Assembly (NCBI GenBank): GCA_958405585.1 | Contig: CATYEP010000002.1 | Coordinates: 1-34,838, forward strand | Reading direction: 5' to 3' | Length of the DNA stretch: 34,838 nt | Source: an uncultured Eubacteriales bacterium | GTDB lineage: Bacteria > Bacillota > Clostridia > Christensenellales > Borkfalkiaceae | Shown: positions 7,296 to 16,700 of the stretch, one piece after another | How the letters are laid out: each line of letters starts with the position of its first letter | Position numbering within the stretch: position 1 is the stretch's first letter | Made by a program: the position numbers and the translations under genes | The notes under the pieces: generated by a model | Seen by the model: only the letters and a program-made list of their open reading frames with translations | Databases searched by the model: none | What the model was told of the DNA's origin: nothing

Positions 7296-7339
7296 GCAAC
7301 GCCCGCCCGCGTCATTTCATGGACGCGGGCGGGCGTTGC
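7296..7339 (-). other. 18-bp perfect GC-rich hairpin inside the asnB leader
   Basis: 7296-7313 is perfectly complementary to 7322-7339 with an 8-base loop. It lies between the T-box terminator and the asnB start and has no T-run on either strand, so it is not a standard terminator. It may stabilise the read-through mRNA. Confidence 0.7.
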
Positions 7340-7350
7340 GGCTCATTTTC

Positions 7351-7394
7351 AAAAAAACAGCCTTTCGCCCTGTAGTTTCAGGGCGAAAGGCTGT
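7351..7394 (-). terminator. T-box terminator hairpin
   Basis: A perfect 16-bp stem (7357-7372 with 7379-7394, six-base loop) followed by seven T residues on the minus strand. It is the regulated terminator of the asnB T-box. Confidence 0.92.
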
Positions 7395-7648
7395 AAAGCG
7401 TCGTTTCGCGGTGCCACCTGATTTCACGCCGCCGCTTTTCTGCGGCGTACGCCTCCTGTCTTCTTCCAAAGACCTCTGCTGTAACGGGCTTACCCGTCGG
7501 AAACTACTCGGGTCTTTCCCCGTTCGTCGCCGCCGCTCTCGGGTGTTTTTCCTGCGGTAAGGAATACGGCATTTTCAGCAAACCAGCCGCTCTCTGAAAT
7601 TCCCCGCTCCGCAATACTTTTCCCTGTCGTCGCGCTTCAAGTACGATC
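7395..7648 (-). promoter_or_regulatory. T-box leader of asnB, probable Asn (AAC) specifier
   Basis: The T-box AGGTGGCACCGCG occurs on the minus strand at 7407-7419, just before the terminator. Upstream are a stem I region with the CAGAGAGCGGCTGG distal motif and AGTA on the 5' side of the specifier loop, and a stem III-like hairpin (ACGGG/CCCGT). Opposite AGTA the 3' strand reads GAAA-AAC-A-CCC; AAC at 7545-7547 is the best specifier and fits asparagine synthetase. One-base slippage would give AAA (Lys), which fits the gene less well. Uncharged tRNA-Asn pairs with the specifier and with the T-box bulge, favouring the antiterminator. Confidence 0.93.
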
Positions 7649-7650
7649 GG

Positions 7651-7680
7651 ATTGTACCATATAGCAACGCCCGCTGTCAA
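7651..7680 (-). promoter_or_regulatory. Promoter of the asnB T-box transcript
   Basis: On the minus strand TTGACA (7675-7680), an 18-base spacer and TACAAT (7651-7656). It lies immediately upstream of the T-box stem I. Confidence 0.8.
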
Positions 7681-7743
7681 TAATTCCCGCAAAAATGATT
7701 CTATCGCACTTTCTTAACTCTCCTATTCAAAATAGTTATACCC

Positions 7744-7780
7744 GAAAAAACCGCCTGCAAATAATTTGCAGGCGGTTTTA
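7744..7780. terminator. Terminator of the GNAT gene
   Basis: A 15-bp perfect stem (7747-7761 with 7765-7779). On the minus strand it ends in a run of T residues (A residues at 7745-7750 on the plus strand). It lies 63 bases past the GNAT stop. Confidence 0.85.
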
Positions 7781-7842
7781 ATGCCAAAAAAATCAGACGT
7801 CAGAATTTCTGCGCCCGATCCGAATGTTTCGGTATGTATTTT

Positions 7843-8337
7843 TTAAACGGAATACTCATATACATAATCATCCATGACATAGCCGTTGCCGATATCTGTC
7901 ACGATGCTTTCCGTACGCACGAACCCGAACTTTTCATAGGCGGCGATCGCGCGCGCGTTCTTTTTATTCACTGTCAGGTATACTGCCGAAAGTCCAAGCC
8001 TTTTTGCCATTTCCGTCACTGTCGCAAGCGCTTTCTGACCGATCCCTTTGCCCCGATAATCGGAAACAAGATATAATTTGGAAAGAAAGAGTTTATCCGC
8101 TTCCGCTACGACCGCACAATAACCGATCTTTTTACGCTTCTGTACGATATAGAAGTAAATATAATTCTGATTTTTTACCTGATCTTCAATTGCGGAAACA
8201 CTTTGGAAGTTATTCGTCATATAATCGACCTGCTCTGTCCCAAGCAGATCGTCATAAGCACTGTGCCACGTTTCTTTGATCATTTCCGCCAGATGCGCAT
8301 ATTCCTGAGGCGCCGCCAATACAAAAAACTTATCCAT
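7843..8337 (-). CDS. GNAT family N-acetyltransferase
   Basis: A 164-residue acetyl-CoA-dependent acyltransferase of the GNAT fold. The acetyl-CoA binding motif A is KLYLVSDYRGKGIGQKAL (R/Q-x-x-G-x-G/A pattern in the YRGKGIG part), and the C-terminal VYLTVNKKNARAIAAYEKFGFV is the usual strand-helix-strand end of the family. The substrate cannot be told from sequence. I chose the ATG at 8337 because an AAAGGA site lies 8 bases upstream, and the promoter's -10 box at 8357-8362 overlaps the next upstream ATG and so rules it out. It is monocistronic, with its own promoter and terminator, and divergent from the PRC-barrel gene. Confidence 0.9.
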   Translation of the reverse strand: MDKFFVLAAPQEYAHLAEMIKETWHSAYDDLLGTEQVDYMTNNFQSVSAIEDQVKNQNYIYFYIVQKRKKIGYCAVVAEADKLFLSKLYLVSDYRGKGIGQKALATVTEMAKRLGLSAVYLTVNKKNARAIAAYEKFGFVRTESIVTDIGNGYVMDDYVYEYSV

Positions 8338-8356
8338 CTCTTTTTTCCTTTCTTCC

Positions 8357-8385
8357 ATTATATTTCTTTCAAAAAATCTTGTCAA
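8357..8385 (-). promoter_or_regulatory. Promoter of the GNAT gene
   Basis: On the minus strand TTGACA (8380-8385), exactly 17 bases, TATAAT (8357-8362): a perfect vegetative consensus. It decides the GNAT start codon. Confidence 0.88.
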
Positions 8386-8527
8386 TTCATTCCGAAATCC
8401 TGATTCCAGCAAATTCGACATTTTTTTCCAAAAACTGTTCTGAAAAAGCGGTCTGTTTTCGGAATACGCATAATACAGTAATAAAAAACGCCCAAAGGAT
8501 CGTCCTTGGTATTCGAAGAGGTGAATT

Positions 8528-9385
8528 ATGCAAGAATATGTGAGTGATTTTATTGGCAAACCCATCCTGACACGGAGCGGAGAATGCATCGGTTATGTGA
8601 AAAACATCCAGACGGATAAAAAAATTTCCAGATTGCGGAATCTGGAATGCTGCGATAACGACGAAGAAGAATTCCTTATCCCCTTTTCCGCCCTCGCTTC
8701 CTTCGGTCAGGACGCCGTCGTTGTAAAAAGTCTTGCGGCAGCCCCCTGCAAGGACTGTATCCCTGCACCGTTCGGAATGTCAGTATACTCAGCCGAAGGA
8801 ACCTTGCTCGGACAGGCGGATGACTTTTTACGGGAAGGAAAACAAATAAGCGCCATCCTCCTTTCAGACGAAACACAAATTCCCGTATCCCATCTTTCCG
8901 CCGTGACCGATACCGCCATTGTGGATCCGAACGGCAAAAAAAGAACGGCTTCGCGCAGCTTCTCTCCGAAAAAAACAGGTACGTCACGTAAAAAATCAAA
9001 CCAAACTCCCCAAACGGAAAGAGCCGCCGAACCAGAATCTGTTTCTTCAAAAGAGTCAGACGAAGAGTCCTTTATCGTGATTGCCGCAAAAAATACTGAA
9101 AACACCGCAAGCAGAGAGATCGCCGCTACCGCAGCAACTGCCACTCCCGTTGACCAAAACGGCGCAGTGAGCGAAGAGTACGCCGCCAACCTGCGCGCAG
9201 GACGCGGGCTTCTGACCGGGAAAATTCTCCCGCGAGATTTGAAAGATGCGCGCGGAAATATTCTCGCCAGAGCGGGAAGTATTGTCAGCGCGCAAACCAT
9301 CCGAAAAGCTATGGAACACGACAAACTTTTCGAACTCACTCTCCTTTGCTGCGGCAACGCTAAACTTTGGGAACAATTCCGCTGA
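8528..9385 (+). CDS. PRC-barrel domain protein with two barrels and a conserved C-terminal domain
   Basis: A 285-residue cytosolic protein. The N-terminus (about residues 4-68, starting SDFIGKPILTRSGECIGYVKNI) is a PRC-barrel, a small beta-barrel known from the photosynthetic reaction-centre H subunit and RimM. A second, weaker copy spans about residues 78-135 (MSVYSAEGTLLGQADDFL). A Lys/Ser/Glu-rich disordered linker follows (about 140-220), then a compact end domain GRGLLTGKILPRDLKDARGNILARAGSIVSAQTIRKA. Function is unknown; PRC-barrels often mediate RNA or protein binding, and Firmicute relatives have been tied to sporulation or cell surface roles. It is single, with an AGAGG site 6 bases before the ATG and a terminator downstream. 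Confidence 0.8.
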   Translation: MQEYVSDFIGKPILTRSGECIGYVKNIQTDKKISRLRNLECCDNDEEEFLIPFSALASFGQDAVVVKSLAAAPCKDCIPAPFGMSVYSAEGTLLGQADDFLREGKQISAILLSDETQIPVSHLSAVTDTAIVDPNGKKRTASRSFSPKKTGTSRKKSNQTPQTERAAEPESVSSKESDEESFIVIAAKNTENTASREIAATAATATPVDQNGAVSEEYAANLRAGRGLLTGKILPRDLKDARGNILARAGSIVSAQTIRKAMEHDKLFELTLLCCGNAKLWEQFR

Positions 9386-9424
9386 ACCCGTTTCCCTTGC
9401 AGGATAAATTTTACAATATAAGCA

Positions 9425-9459
9425 AAGCGGGGGCGCGCAGATCTGCGCACCCCCGCTTT
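9425..9459. terminator. Shared terminator between convergent genes
   Basis: AGCGGGGG, then the palindrome GCGCAGATCTGCGC, then CCCCCGCT form a long hairpin with one mismatch, followed by a short T-run on the plus strand and A/T-rich sequence on the other side. It lies between the PRC-barrel gene (+) and the membrane protein gene (-). Confidence 0.7.
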
Positions 9460-9561
9460 ATCTATTAAATTACAGTTTTTTATGAAATTTATAAAAATCC
9501 GACTTTTGGGTTTCCCGAACATCAATGATAAAAAACACGCCGATGACGTTCTTTTAATCGC

Positions 9562-10263
9562 CTACACGCCGTATTTTGCCATCATTTTCAAAAGCGATGC
9601 CAAAATATCATTAAGCGTCTGCGCTTCGGCAGAATTTAGATTTCCCTTATTGCGGTACACGGACAAAAGATCTTCATATTTTTGCGCTTCCAGCCTGTCT
9701 CCCGCGCCGAGCGGAAGATTTTTCAGACGTTCCAACACCGAAAAAATATGTCCGAGCCGCACATCCTGTTCCACCACGATCCCGGGATCCGTGCGTTCAA
9801 AGCAGCGAACCATGCGCGGCACGGAATCCGTCTGCGGCAATGCCGAAGCCAATGCGGGCGCATCCTCCTGCGGCATGGAAACAACTTCTTTCCGCTTTTT
9901 CTTTTTTCTTTGCTCTTTTTTCTTAGAACTCTCCGTTATTTCCTGCTTCGGACGAAACAGGCATAAGATCCCGTAGAAAGGAAAATATGCCGCACGGAAC
10001 ACGAGCGCGACCCCGATGACAGCCGTCAGCTCCTGGCGGGCAAAGAGCGCCAGCGCGCAAAAGAGAAAAATACTGTTATCCGATACAAAAAGATACGCGG
10101 TCTTACTGCGCGCCCGCACACCACGGCAGAACGCACACAAAATAAACCAGACCAAAAACACAGCAGACGGCAATAATAAAAACGAAAGCGCGGAAATATC
10201 GCAGAAATATTCGCCCGCCGCCTCGGCCAGCGACAGCACGCTTTCCCACACAGAAAGGGACAC
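9562..10263 (-). CDS. Unrecognised membrane protein with a cytosolic helical domain
   Basis: I do not recognise this 233-residue protein. It has an N-terminal membrane part: a helix at about residues 25-46 (SFLLLPSAVFLVWFILCAFC) and a hydrophobic region at about 56-102, probably two more helices. A strongly basic stretch follows (about 108-125, rich in Lys), then a soluble domain of about 105 residues, mostly predicted helix (VRLGHIFSVLERLKNLPLG and AEAQTLNDILASLLKMMAKYGV). The start is GTG at 10263, not an upstream ATG, because GGAGG lies 7 bases before it. It lies 121 bases downstream of addA on the same strand, perhaps in the same transcript. It may be a lineage-specific envelope protein. 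Confidence 0.7.
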   Translation of the reverse strand: MSLSVWESVLSLAEAAGEYFCDISALSFLLLPSAVFLVWFILCAFCRGVRARSKTAYLFVSDNSIFLFCALALFARQELTAVIGVALVFRAAYFPFYGILCLFRPKQEITESSKKKEQRKKKKRKEVVSMPQEDAPALASALPQTDSVPRMVRCFERTDPGIVVEQDVRLGHIFSVLERLKNLPLGAGDRLEAQKYEDLLSVYRNKGNLNSAEAQTLNDILASLLKMMAKYGV

Positions 10264-10384
10264 GGATCTACCTCCAGAATAAATTCCGCATCCATTATAG
10301 ACGAAAAATCCGCGCGAATTCTGCAATATTTCAGCAGGTTTTGACGAATTGCGCGTTTAACCGTCGATTTCCATATCCGTTACC

Positions 10385-13300
10385 TTACACACGTCCGTTT
10401 TCGGCATCGTTCGTAGTTTTTTCCAACGGTACGCGAACCACGAATCCGCGCAGGATATTCAGAATATAAGCGGAAACGCTCTCCACTCCCGCGCTCTTTT
10501 TCGCCGCAGCCGCATAAATTTTCAGTTGAGGCGTGTAATCCGCGAGCAACCGCGCCGCATCGTGCGAAGAATATTTGTAATCCACGATAACGCATTCCCT
10601 TCCCTGCACCGCCATCAGATCGATGACCCCTTGCACGAGTACTTCGTCCTGCGATTTCGTTTCAAACAGTGTATCGGCAGGCATCGACAGCAAAAATTCG
10701 CGTTCCCTGAACAATTCATACCCTTTCAACTGAGAAAATATAGGCAATTTCAGAATCTGTGCGCCTATCTTTTCGTCCAGTTCAAAGCCGTCCGCAGCAA
10801 GCTCCGCACAAAGCCGCGCCGACTCCGCTTCCGCATCCGCGCCGAAATCGGCGCGTTCGAGAAACGCATGATACGCCGTACCAGTACGCGCGTCGGCATC
10901 CGAAGCATAGAACTCTTCCTGCGTTCGGATGTTTTCCGTGTCGGCTTGTTCCGCACGACGTTTCAGGATCGCCGATGCCGACGTCTTGACCGGAAGCGAA
11001 ACACTGGCTTCATATTCGTACGGGCGGCAATACCGATCCAGCATAGCCCGCTTGGTTTCCTCGTCCGTTTCGCCCGCCGTCAGAACGCGGGGCGAAGGTG
11101 CCTGCAGTTCCGACCCGAATACGGGCGCGATCAGATCCGCCAGTCTGGAAAGATCCACAAAATCCGCAAAACTGCCCGCACTCTTCGTTTCATCGTCATC
11201 ATACGCCTTTTCCTTGGAAAAGATCATGTGCAGCGTGCTCTTTGCACGCGTGAGCGCCACGTACAGGATCCGCATTTCATCTTCCGCGCGCTTGTGCCGC
11301 AGGCGGTTCCGAACCGCCGCACGCAATATCGTTTCCGAAGAAGTATAATTTTCAAAATCATACGCTTCCGGCGCAAAACCCCATTCATCGTCAAACAGGA
11401 TGCCTTTCAGATCCTCTCCGCTGAAAGGCGCATTCATGCCCGCCACGATCACGACGGGAAACTCCAGTCCCTTGCTCGCGTGCATCGTCATGACACGCAC
11501 CGCATTTTCGCCGCCGCTCTCCGAAAACCCGATCTTATTCCCGCCGCTTTTGAGCTTGTCCAAAAACTCGGGAATACTCAGATCTGCGCACGCCGCGCAC
11601 AGTCTGTTCACGCGCCGCACCTTTTCCGCACCGCAGGGCTGCGCCAGAAGTTTGAGTTCCATGCCCGTTTCCGTGAGAATATCCGTCAGGATCTCCGCCG
11701 CGCCGCAGGCCGCACTCCTTATGCGAAGCCGCTCGCACAGTGCAAAAAACGCGCGCAATTTTTCCGCCGTTTCATCCTGCAACCCCGCATATTTTTCACA
11801 GGCGGCACAGAAAGTTCCTTTCGGTTCGTTGAGGCGTATCTTCGCCAGTTCCCCGTCCGTCAGATTTCCCATCGCACTTTTGAGCGACGATGCGAGCGGA
11901 ATATCCTGCAACCCGTTATCCAGATATTTAAGGACGGCAATGAGCGTCTTTACTTCCGGATAATCGCAGATGTTCACTTCCGCCGACGCCGCCACGGGAA
12001 TCCCCCGCCGCACAAGTTCGCGCACGATGTTTTCCATCTTGTCTTTCTTGCTGCGCGTGAGTACCACGATGTCGCCGTACCCGTTCTGCACTTCACCCAG
12101 CACCGGATCCTTCCGCTTCTTTGTAAGCTCCTGCAGTACCAGATCGGCGATCAGCGCCCCTTCGGGCGAAACATCCTCCGATTCCGTATCCAGATTTTCC
12201 GCCACCGAATAGACGCCGCGTTCTTTTTCTTCCGCTTCGGACGGTTCGGGAACAAACTCAATGTGAACTTCCCCTCCCTCCTGCGCCGAAGACCCCGCGC
12301 GCATCATCGCCGTACCTTTATAGTCGATGGAACAGCTTTTTTCCGTCATCGCCTGCGAAAAAAGATCGTTGACCGCATCCAGCACGTTGGCACAGCTGCG
12401 GAAATTTCCGTTCAAAGTCAGAGCTCTGCCGGTTTTTTGTAAAAGCGCGAACTTTTGCGTGAAAAACGCCGCACTGCAGCCGCGGAACCCGTAAATGGAC
12501 TGTTTTGCATCCCCGACCATAAAGACGTTTTCTCCCGCTACAAGACTGAGAATCTTTTCCTGTACCGGATTGACATCCTGGTATTCGTCGATAAATACAT
12601 ATTTATAACGCGCGCGCACCTCGTCTCGCACGTGCGGCAGGGACAAAAGCTCCAGACATTTGTGTTCCAGATCGGAAAAATCCAGAACGCCCGCCCGACG
12701 TTTCAACCGCGCATAGTTCTCGTCGAACGCAAGAAGCAAAGCTCCCAGCGCCGCGGCAATCTTTCCCGAATCCATAAACGCGGCAAATTCCTGTTCCCGA
12801 TCGGAAATTCCGGAAACCGCCTTTTTCATTCCGTCGATCCTGCCCTTGAGCAAAGCGAGCGCATCGTCCAGTTCCATCGCGCGCGAATCGCCCGATTTTT
12901 TGACAGACGTATTGCGCGGTTTTGACGAAAGCGAAAGTCCGTCCAGCAATTGAGCACATCCGAAAACATCATCGCACGCCAGGATACGCTCTGCCAGCGC
13001 GCGGCGCTCTGCCAGAAATTCTTCGTGTTTGACAGTAAAAATTCCTGCATCGATGAATTCCTTGACCTGCGGGATCAACTCCTCGCAACGGTCTTTTAGC
13101 CACTGTGCCGAAACTTTTACGGGAGAAAACACCTCTTGCGCAACTTTTGAAAAATTTTCCGCATTGTACATCTGCGGCAGAGAGCGCAGAAACTGTACAT
13201 ACTCCGCCCTTGCGACTACTTTATTATACGAGCGGAGAAGCACGTCTTTGAGTTTGGAAAAACCGCGGCTGCCCGCATAGGCGCGGCACAACAGCAAAAA

Positions 13301-13765
13301 TTGTTCGTCACCGCCCTCCAAAAGCTCATCAAACGTCGCGGAAACCGCCCTGTCTTTGAGTTTATCCGCTTCCTGTTCGTCCGCAATGCGGAAATTCCCC
13401 GCCAGTCCGCTTTCATAAAAATAGCGGCGGATCACATTTGTACAAAAAGAATGAACCGTGCTGATATCCGATGTAGCGATCTCCGACAGCTGTTCTTTCA
13501 GTCTCTTGCGCACCGCCGCATCCGTTTCCGTATTGATGCGCGCTACCAGAGCCTGCCGCAGCCGCTCTTTCATCTCCGCCGCCGCAAGATTGGTAAACGT
13601 TACCGCCAATACCGACGAAACGTCCGCTTTCCCCGTCAAAATCAGACGGATCAGCTTTTCCACCATGACAAACGTCTTTCCGCTTCCCGCGGAAGCGGAT
13701 ACAAGCACTTCGCCTTCCGCTTCGATCGCCGCACGCTGTTCGGGTGTAGGTTCGCGTATGCTCAT
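10385..13765 (-). CDS. addA: ATP-dependent helicase/nuclease subunit A (AddA)
   Basis: A 1126-residue subunit of the AddAB complex, which unwinds and trims double-strand DNA ends until it meets a Chi-like site and leaves a 3' tail for RecA. UvrD-type helicase motifs are intact: Walker A SASAGSGKT near residue 23, Walker B VFIDEYQD, GDAKQSIYGFRG, VMTMHASKGLEFPVVIVAGM and ILYVALTRAKSTL. The C-terminal RecB-like nuclease has GVIDLMAVQGRECVIVDYKYS (Asp and Asp-Tyr-Lys catalytic residues). Length is close to the B. subtilis protein (about 1230). The ATG overlaps the addB stop by four bases (ATGA, 13762-13765), so the two are translationally coupled. Confidence 0.96.
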   Translation of the reverse strand: MSIREPTPEQRAAIEAEGEVLVSASAGSGKTFVMVEKLIRLILTGKADVSSVLAVTFTNLAAAEMKERLRQALVARINTETDAAVRKRLKEQLSEIATSDISTVHSFCTNVIRRYFYESGLAGNFRIADEQEADKLKDRAVSATFDELLEGGDEQFLLLCRAYAGSRGFSKLKDVLLRSYNKVVARAEYVQFLRSLPQMYNAENFSKVAQEVFSPVKVSAQWLKDRCEELIPQVKEFIDAGIFTVKHEEFLAERRALAERILACDDVFGCAQLLDGLSLSSKPRNTSVKKSGDSRAMELDDALALLKGRIDGMKKAVSGISDREQEFAAFMDSGKIAAALGALLLAFDENYARLKRRAGVLDFSDLEHKCLELLSLPHVRDEVRARYKYVFIDEYQDVNPVQEKILSLVAGENVFMVGDAKQSIYGFRGCSAAFFTQKFALLQKTGRALTLNGNFRSCANVLDAVNDLFSQAMTEKSCSIDYKGTAMMRAGSSAQEGGEVHIEFVPEPSEAEEKERGVYSVAENLDTESEDVSPEGALIADLVLQELTKKRKDPVLGEVQNGYGDIVVLTRSKKDKMENIVRELVRRGIPVAASAEVNICDYPEVKTLIAVLKYLDNGLQDIPLASSLKSAMGNLTDGELAKIRLNEPKGTFCAACEKYAGLQDETAEKLRAFFALCERLRIRSAACGAAEILTDILTETGMELKLLAQPCGAEKVRRVNRLCAACADLSIPEFLDKLKSGGNKIGFSESGGENAVRVMTMHASKGLEFPVVIVAGMNAPFSGEDLKGILFDDEWGFAPEAYDFENYTSSETILRAAVRNRLRHKRAEDEMRILYVALTRAKSTLHMIFSKEKAYDDDETKSAGSFADFVDLSRLADLIAPVFGSELQAPSPRVLTAGETDEETKRAMLDRYCRPYEYEASVSLPVKTSASAILKRRAEQADTENIRTQEEFYASDADARTGTAYHAFLERADFGADAEAESARLCAELAADGFELDEKIGAQILKLPIFSQLKGYELFREREFLLSMPADTLFETKSQDEVLVQGVIDLMAVQGRECVIVDYKYSSHDAARLLADYTPQLKIYAAAAKKSAGVESVSAYILNILRGFVVRVPLEKTTNDAENGRV

Positions 13766-16700
13766 AACTCTCCTCTCCTTCTCCGTACGATACGGATGAT
13801 CTCATCTTCCGTTACCTTGCTCTCCGCGCGCGCCGCACCGCCGCATTCGAAACCGCATACGCTCCCGTACGGACAATACTTGCACGCCCCCTCATAAGGC
13901 GATACTGCGATGCACCCCGCCGCCGTTTCCTTGGCGCATTGCTGCGCCGCCAATACCGAATAATATAAAAACGCTTCGAAATCCGCCTCTTTGAGCATCT
14001 TTTTGCCCTTTTTTCCGAAATAAGCGTCAATATAACGGCTTTTCTTGCCCTGCTCTACCGTCCTGTCGCTCATGCGCACCACATCGTCGCTCTCCAACGT
14101 GTAGCCCTGCATGCGGAACGCCGCGTCATCTTCCTTATCCCGAAACGCGACTTTCGCAGGGAAGTAATACGCCCCTGCCGGCTTTGAACCGCGCGATGCC
14201 GCCGAAAGATACAGTTCCAACTGTAATTTTCGCCCCGTGTAATACGGTTCGGGTTTTGCGTCGAATACGCCTGTCTTATAATCCACTACGCGCGTATACT
14301 CTCCACCGCGGTCGACCCGGTCGATCTTTCCCGCCAGCGTGATCCCGTCCGTCAGCGGAACGCCCTCGAACAGAGAATCTTTGTACCCGAACGACTTCTC
14401 CGCCGCATATACCTTAAACTCCGAATCTGCCAGCGATGCGTACATATTCCCGCAGATCTCCAGCGCTTCCTTGCGAAGGGAATCCGCAGAATAACCGCCC
14501 GTCGGCGTATCGCGCAAATAACTGTACGGAGGCTTGGACAATAGCTCTCGGATCTGCCCGTCCGTAAACTCTGCGCACGCGTCGCGGTCGGGAAGTTCTT
14601 CCGATTTTTCCGCAATGCGGCGCAAAAGTTCGTGCATGAAATCACCCGTATCCGCAGGGCGCACGCTCATCTCTTCCCTTTCCGCCAGCCGAAGCCCGCG
14701 CTGAGCGAAGTTACGGTACGGACATTCAAAATATCCCTCCACCAACGTGGGCGCCACCTGCGACCTTCCGCGAAGCAATACCTGCGCCGCCTCCGCTGAA
14801 AACGGTGCAGGCGGCTCCTTCGGAAACAACAACGCATCGGGCGCCGCGCCGCACTCTTTCAGAGCGGCATAAATCCCCGTATGCTCCGCAAAATCTCCCT
14901 TTCCGCGGCGGAACTCGTCCGCGCGTTCCAACAATTCGCGCACCGCGGGTATATATTCGGAAGCCGTGTCCGCCAGATACCGCACATACGCCGTATGCCC
15001 TTCTCTGCCGCCGCGCGAAAGCACCGCCCGATTAATGGGCGAAAGCGGCTTTTTATCCTGCCGCTCAAACAGCGCGCATACCGTGCCGATCACTTCACTG
15101 CGCTTGCGCTCCTCCCCGCCCTGCGAAAGCGGATAACTCAAATACAGCCGTTCCGAAAATCCGCAAAGCGCCAGTGCCACATTTTCGCGCGTCCGCGCGT
15201 TGATCTCGCGGATCTTCGGCGTGATCTCCACCTGCAATGTGCGCAGGCGGTCAATATCCCTGTCCGAGATCAGCGCCGTGTCCGCGCCGTACATCGGCAC
15301 CTCGTCCGTCAACCCCGCCGCAAACACGATCTTCGACGCAGGCCGCCTGCTTTCACTGATGTCTCCCACAAAAACCGCGTCCAGATACTGCGGGATCAGT
15401 GGGATCTCCAGTGCGTCCAGAGCCTGCTCCAGAACGGCCGCAAATTCTTCCGCCGGCATCTTCGCATCCCCCGCCAGCTCTTCCGCTTCATCCAGTACAC
15501 GCAGTATGCTCTCCAACCCGCGCGAAAAATAACTGCTCTCCGCCAGCAATTCCTGTCCGTCCAGAGCCGCCACAATCTCTTCCTGTGTCTGCCCACAGGA
15601 AAATTTATCCAGAAGCCTTCGCACAAGCCGGCAATACTCTCCCCCCGTCATATCCGCCGACGCGCCTTCAAACGCCGAAAGCAGCCGCTCCCGCTCCGAA
15701 CACAACACCGCCCGTTCCTCGTTTGCCTTTTGAAGAGCTTCTCCTTCCAGACCGTCCGCCACATCCTTAATCACGCGCTTGCATCCGCCGCGATAATTGG
15801 CAAATTGTAACAAATAATTGCGATACGTATCCCTGTTTTTGCGTTCACCGCCAAAAAACGGATTCCCGATGAATGCGTCCGCATCGGCAGGATCGAACCC
15901 TTCCGAAAGCATGGAAAACCAACCAAGAACAAATCGGCACAGCGGATGTTTTGCCGCGCTTTTCTTTACGTCCGCATAGTATGGGATCCTGTATTCGCCG
16001 AAAATCTTTTTAAGACTCACACTGTACCCCGCCACATCGGAAAGATACAGCGAAATGTCTCTCCAGCGCGCACCTCGATAAATCTCCGCGCGCACCGCGG
16101 CGGCAATGAACCGCAGTTCGTCTTCGGGATCGGACGCTTCAAAAATATGCACGCGCCCCGTTTGCATCGGCGCAGGATATGCAGGATCAAACAGCGCACG
16201 CCGCAGCGCTTCCGCTTCGGGGATCAGATCGGAAGGCAAAAATATCTTTTCACAGTCCGCGCCCGCACGCCGTGCATATTTTTCAAACGCTTCCGCCGCT
16301 TCATTCGTATAAACAGCTTCTTCCCCGCCGATCAGAACAGCCGAAACGTCCGCCCCGCTGCGGCATGCCGCCAAAATTCCTTCCGCCGCCTGCCGCGTGA
16401 AAGAAGAAAATCCTGCAAAACAAATATCCGCATCTTCCGGTTTCTGTCTGCCGATCGCCGCAGGCAACAGAGCCAGCACGCCGCTTTCATCCAGATATCC
16501 CTTGTCCAGAAACGCGAGATATTCGCGGTATATCAATGCAATATCACCCAATTTCTCTCCGAGAAGCTTGTCCGCTTCCTTCCTCGCCTCTTCCAGCATT
16601 TCGGGCGTGACCAGAGCCGCGCGAAGTTGGGCAATCGTCTCGTACAGGCTCGCCGCACACCCCGACGGATTTTTCCCGAAACACTTCAGCTCCCCCGCAA

